Origin: Lathyrus oleraceus
Lineage: Eukaryota; Streptophyta; Magnoliopsida; Fabales; Fabaceae
Reading direction: 5' to 3'
DNA length: 64,000 nucleotides
Assembly: GCF_024323335.1 (NCBI RefSeq)
Contig: NC_066583.1
Span: 16,724,665 to 16,788,664, forward strand
A model generated the notes under the pieces. It searched no databases. It saw only the letters and a program-made list of their open reading frames with translations, and was not told where the DNA came from. This document shows, in pieces, positions 60,509-64,000 of the stretch (position 1 is the first letter of the stretch; every line of letters starts with the position of its first letter). The position numbers and the translations under genes were made by a program.

Positions 60509-63500
60509 TGTCGCAATGCGAAAAACAACCGGCGGAAAATACAGAGCCGCCACCGACGCTATTCATCCTATGACGGAAAGGGAGCGCAGGACTAACCTAA
60601 GAAAGGGAAAGGAACGGTTTTACGACCAGAGATTGCAAGGTGCGGGAGTCGGTTACGCAAGGGGAAGGTATTAGCACCCCTCACGTCCGTCGTACTCGAC
60701 GGGATCCACGCTCAAAAGATAGCTCAAAGAATAGGAAAAGGGTTGCTAATAAACTGCTCAAAGAAATTGCACAAAATGCAATAATAAACAGGTGGAAGAA
60801 GACGGAGGAAGTGGACTCGGCAGGATGTCGCATCCTGGGCCTACGTAGTTTGTCAGAAACAAACATCAGAGTCAACGTAGTTCGGGGAAAAGGGGAACAT
60901 GCTCGCTAGGACATCGCATCCTATGCCTACATATCTTCTCTATCCAGAGGAAGAATCAGAGCACTCGTAGCTCGGCTAACGCACGCCGAAACAAAACACC
61001 AAAAAGGGACGCTGAGACGTCAAAAGAAACACTCAAAAGGAAACAGAATGCCAATACATGGACTTATATCTGACTCCCAACAATAACCCAAACAAAAGGA
61101 AATAGAATGCCAATACATGGACTTACATCCAACTCCCAATAACTAAACAAAAGGAAACAGAATGCCAATTCATGGACTTACATCCAACTCCTAACAACAA
61201 ACAAAAGGAAATAGAATGCCAATACATGGACTTACATCCAACTCCAAACAATAGCAAACGCTAACCAGCGAACACCAAAGAAAAAGGTTATCAGATTACC
61301 CCAACAAAGTAATCAAATATCCAAAGATGAACCCCAAAGATGAACCCCAAGATGATAACCACCATCACAAACGTCACAAATGAACCCCGAAGATGAACCC
61401 CAAATGAGTGACAACCGTCACGAATGAACCCCAAAGATAATAACCATCATCACAAATGAACCCCAAGCGAGTGACAACCGTCACAAATGAACCCCAAGTG
61501 AGTGACAACCGTCACAAATGAACCCCAAGTGAGTGACAACCGTCACAAATGAAACCCAAGTGAGTGACAACCGTCACAAATGAACCCCATAAGGTATAAA
61601 CATACCACACACGCCCACGTTGGACAAACAAGTACTCACACCAAAATAAAGAAGAGGGTGAACACACACAAGACAACACAGCAAAAAGAAAAAGGGTGCC
61701 CGGAGAGATTGCTCGCAACCTCCTGCCTACGTATCTCATCTGGTATGAGAATCAGGGCGACGTAGTTCCCCTTAACAGGGGAAAGGAGACAACAAACTAA
61801 TAGGGAGACTAAGACTCGAGCCTAATAGTTTTCATGCAAACAATATCCCTAAGTCGGGAATAAGGGTGATGAACACACCCAAACCCAAAACAACAACAAA
61901 AAGGTGAAAAAGAAAAAGGGTGCCCGGAGAGATTGCTCGCAACCTCCTGCCTACGTATCTCATCTGGTATGAGAATCAGGGCGACGTAGTTCCCCTTAAC
62001 AGGGGTACAACACTCTCCTAACCAGAGACCAGGGAAACAACAAACTAATAGGGAGACTAAGACTCGAGCCTAATAGTTGTCATGCAAACAATATCCCTAG
62101 GTTGAGGTCTCTAACAAGAACCCTACTTCCTCAGAAGTCAATCATACAACTCCTACAGAAATGGAGATGAGAAGAGGAAAGCAAATAAACACACTAGCAC
62201 AAGTGAACAAGCATCACACACTATATCCATACAAGAGCCCCAAACAATGGGTAGGCTTTAGTCAAGAGGGTTCATATCAACCTCGACAAACAAGCCAAAC
62301 TGTAATGGTAATCTGTAGCTCTTAACCACTAACATTGAGAGTTAGGGTGAGGCTGATCAAAAATGGTAATGAGGATGAGACCTCATGCTCTTAACCCTGG
62401 CCTGGGTGAGCTCATGATAAGGAAAGCGTGGGGATCCAGAAAGTGAGATCCTATTCCACTTGACAGACACTGGACAAAGATCTTGGGTACATGTTCAACA
62501 GCATCAGCACGTAGTGCGAGCATAAAGAACGACTCACTGAATAACGGGGGATTGGCTACTAATCCCTTTTATCCGTCAATTGCCTCTTCATGGAGGTCTT
62601 ATCAAGTAGCACATGCCTCATCTTGGAGGTCTTATCAAATATCATATGCCTCATCTTGGAGGTCTTTGGCACAATTATAAACAAACACAAACAGAGCCTC
62701 TTAAGGAGGACTTCCAGCAAAATGCCTGCCAAAAGGGTGACAGGACTTCCAGACTACATGGAGTAAGAAGATAATTACCTAAGTGTGTATCAACCACAAT
62801 CCAAAGCTCAAGCAAGAGCTAAAAGCAAGCAACTAAGGTACCTGTACAAAGGCTAACCAGTTAGTACTTCAAACATAAAATCAGAAAACAAACAGTGAAA
62901 CCATCCAACTGTACACAACTCAATGAACAATGCTCAAGCACTCAAATGAGCTCAAGCCTATCAATTAGAACCCTACAAAACAAACAAAAGTTAGAACTCA
63001 AAGCATTTGTGTCTCACAAAGTGAGAACAAACTCAACCATCAATGCTAAGTGTCCAAACCTGAAACACAAGTCAAGGTTAGTTCATGTACAAAACACTAG
63101 TACAAAGACTAGGTCCAAAACCAAACCAAATGATCAAAACAGAACTCAATCTTCCATATAAAGCACATTCAAACAATCAACAAAATGTCCTCAAAAGGAC
63201 CAACATCAATTCACAAGGCAAGTACCTCAAATGGCTCATGTTATGCAATGATCAACAAATGAGCACAAAATGGACATCCAAATTAGAAAATCCAAATCAA
63301 AACAGAAATGCATCTAATGACCTTGAGAATTTTTATGCAAGTTCCATATATCATGAATAAACAAGGTGCAAAAGATCAGATCTAGAAGAGTTCAAATGAT
63401 AGGTGAACAAAAATGCACAAATTGAATGCCAAAAATGTGACACCAATTGTCACATACATCTTCATGTGTCAAAAACAATGATAGCATATGAGAAAAAATT

Positions 63501-64000
63501 CAAACCAGTGCTCAAAAATTCATATCATGAGTGAAGATCAAGCATACAAAAAAATCAGATCAATTGGATCAAAGATGAAGATTTCACAAGGCATTGAACA
63601 CAACATATCAATTTAGCACAAGGTTCAATAAAAAATTCCAAAATAAAAATCCAGAAACAAACAATTCATGAAATTAAAATTATAAAAAACTATACATCAA
63701 AACAAAATTATGAAAAAAAATTGGAGTTAATTTGGAGCATTTTACTATGTTTTATGATTTTTTCAAATGAGCAAAATAAATGGAATATGCATGTAAAATA
63801 AGGAGGGAAATAATGAAATTCAAATAAACTCAGAATTAATCTCGTCCATCAGATCACGTGCGCAAAGCAATCAAGCGGTCCCATTTAAATGATCAAAACG
63901 CACAGCATCACTAATTGAGTAAGCATGCACACTGAGCAAGTCAACACACACGCAAGCGAGTCAAAGGCATCATAACCAATCAAACGGACATGCAAGCAAT
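60509..64000 (-). mobile_element. Ogre-like solo LTR, second copy, running off the window
   Basis: Matches 19787-23284 with TSD GTAGG at 60504-60508, the same internal repeats (31-bp minisatellite at about 61326-61590) and a net loss of about 6 bp. The right end lies outside the window. Confidence 0.88.

Noticed and set aside
48986..64000. A second independent nested insertion or a true segmental duplication
   Set aside because: Not excluded outright, but identical junctions, identical TA run length and indel-only differences concentrated near a gap make a redundant contig far more likely.

Overview
The window is plant nuclear DNA made almost entirely of nested LTR retrotransposons, with one recognisable host gene at the left edge. 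The element families (a chromovirus of Tekay type, two SIRE/Maximus-type Ty1-copia elements, an Ogre-like giant LTR and a Tat-lineage Ty3-gypsy element) fit a large-genome legume, probably Fabeae (pea, vetch, lentil, faba bean). That assignment is inference from element types, not from a species marker.

Layout. Bases 1-1140 hold a single-exon minus-strand gene for a DUF7086-type zinc-binding protein. Bases 1141-4607 are AT-rich intergenic DNA with two long (TA)n tracts and two local direct duplications. At 4608 an LTR-like sequence in plus orientation begins (TGTCATACCC...). It is split by a 41.5-kb insertion and resumes at 47648-48972. The insertion is a minus-strand Tekay-type element (6142-47642, TSD AGCCA) of about 9.8 kb of its own sequence, itself hit four times: (1) a 10,335-bp Tat element with identical 599-bp LTRs (8056-18390, plus strand) inside a (TA)n tract of its 3' LTR; (2) a 5,604-bp Ogre-like solo LTR (19787-25390, minus, TSD GTAGG) in its integrase; (3) a 7,395-bp SIRE-like element lacking gag-pol (25403-32797, minus, TSD AACTA), 7 bp from the previous target site; (4) an 8,377-bp SIRE element with decayed gag-pol (37435-45811, minus, TSD AACTT) in its 5' LTR. 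LTR divergence judged by eye gives an age order: Tekay oldest, the SIREs intermediate, Tat youngest.

The Tat element is the only one with an intact gag-pol (1866 codons, dual RNase H). Between pol and the 3' LTR it carries an antisense gene. Read as three exons with canonical GT-AG introns it gives one 664-residue frame with its own TATA box: an N-terminal half resembling the 'putative gypsy type transposon' family and a C-terminal coiled coil. A perfect 20-bp inverted repeat lies in its first intron.

A 13-N gap sits at 48973-48985. Everything to its right (48986-64000) repeats 8239-23284 collinearly, including the same nested junctions and the same (TA)13 length. It differs mostly by small indels that break the Tat reading frame many times. 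This looks like a redundant, unpolished contig of the same locus rather than a second genomic copy; gene and repeat counts from this window should not count it twice.
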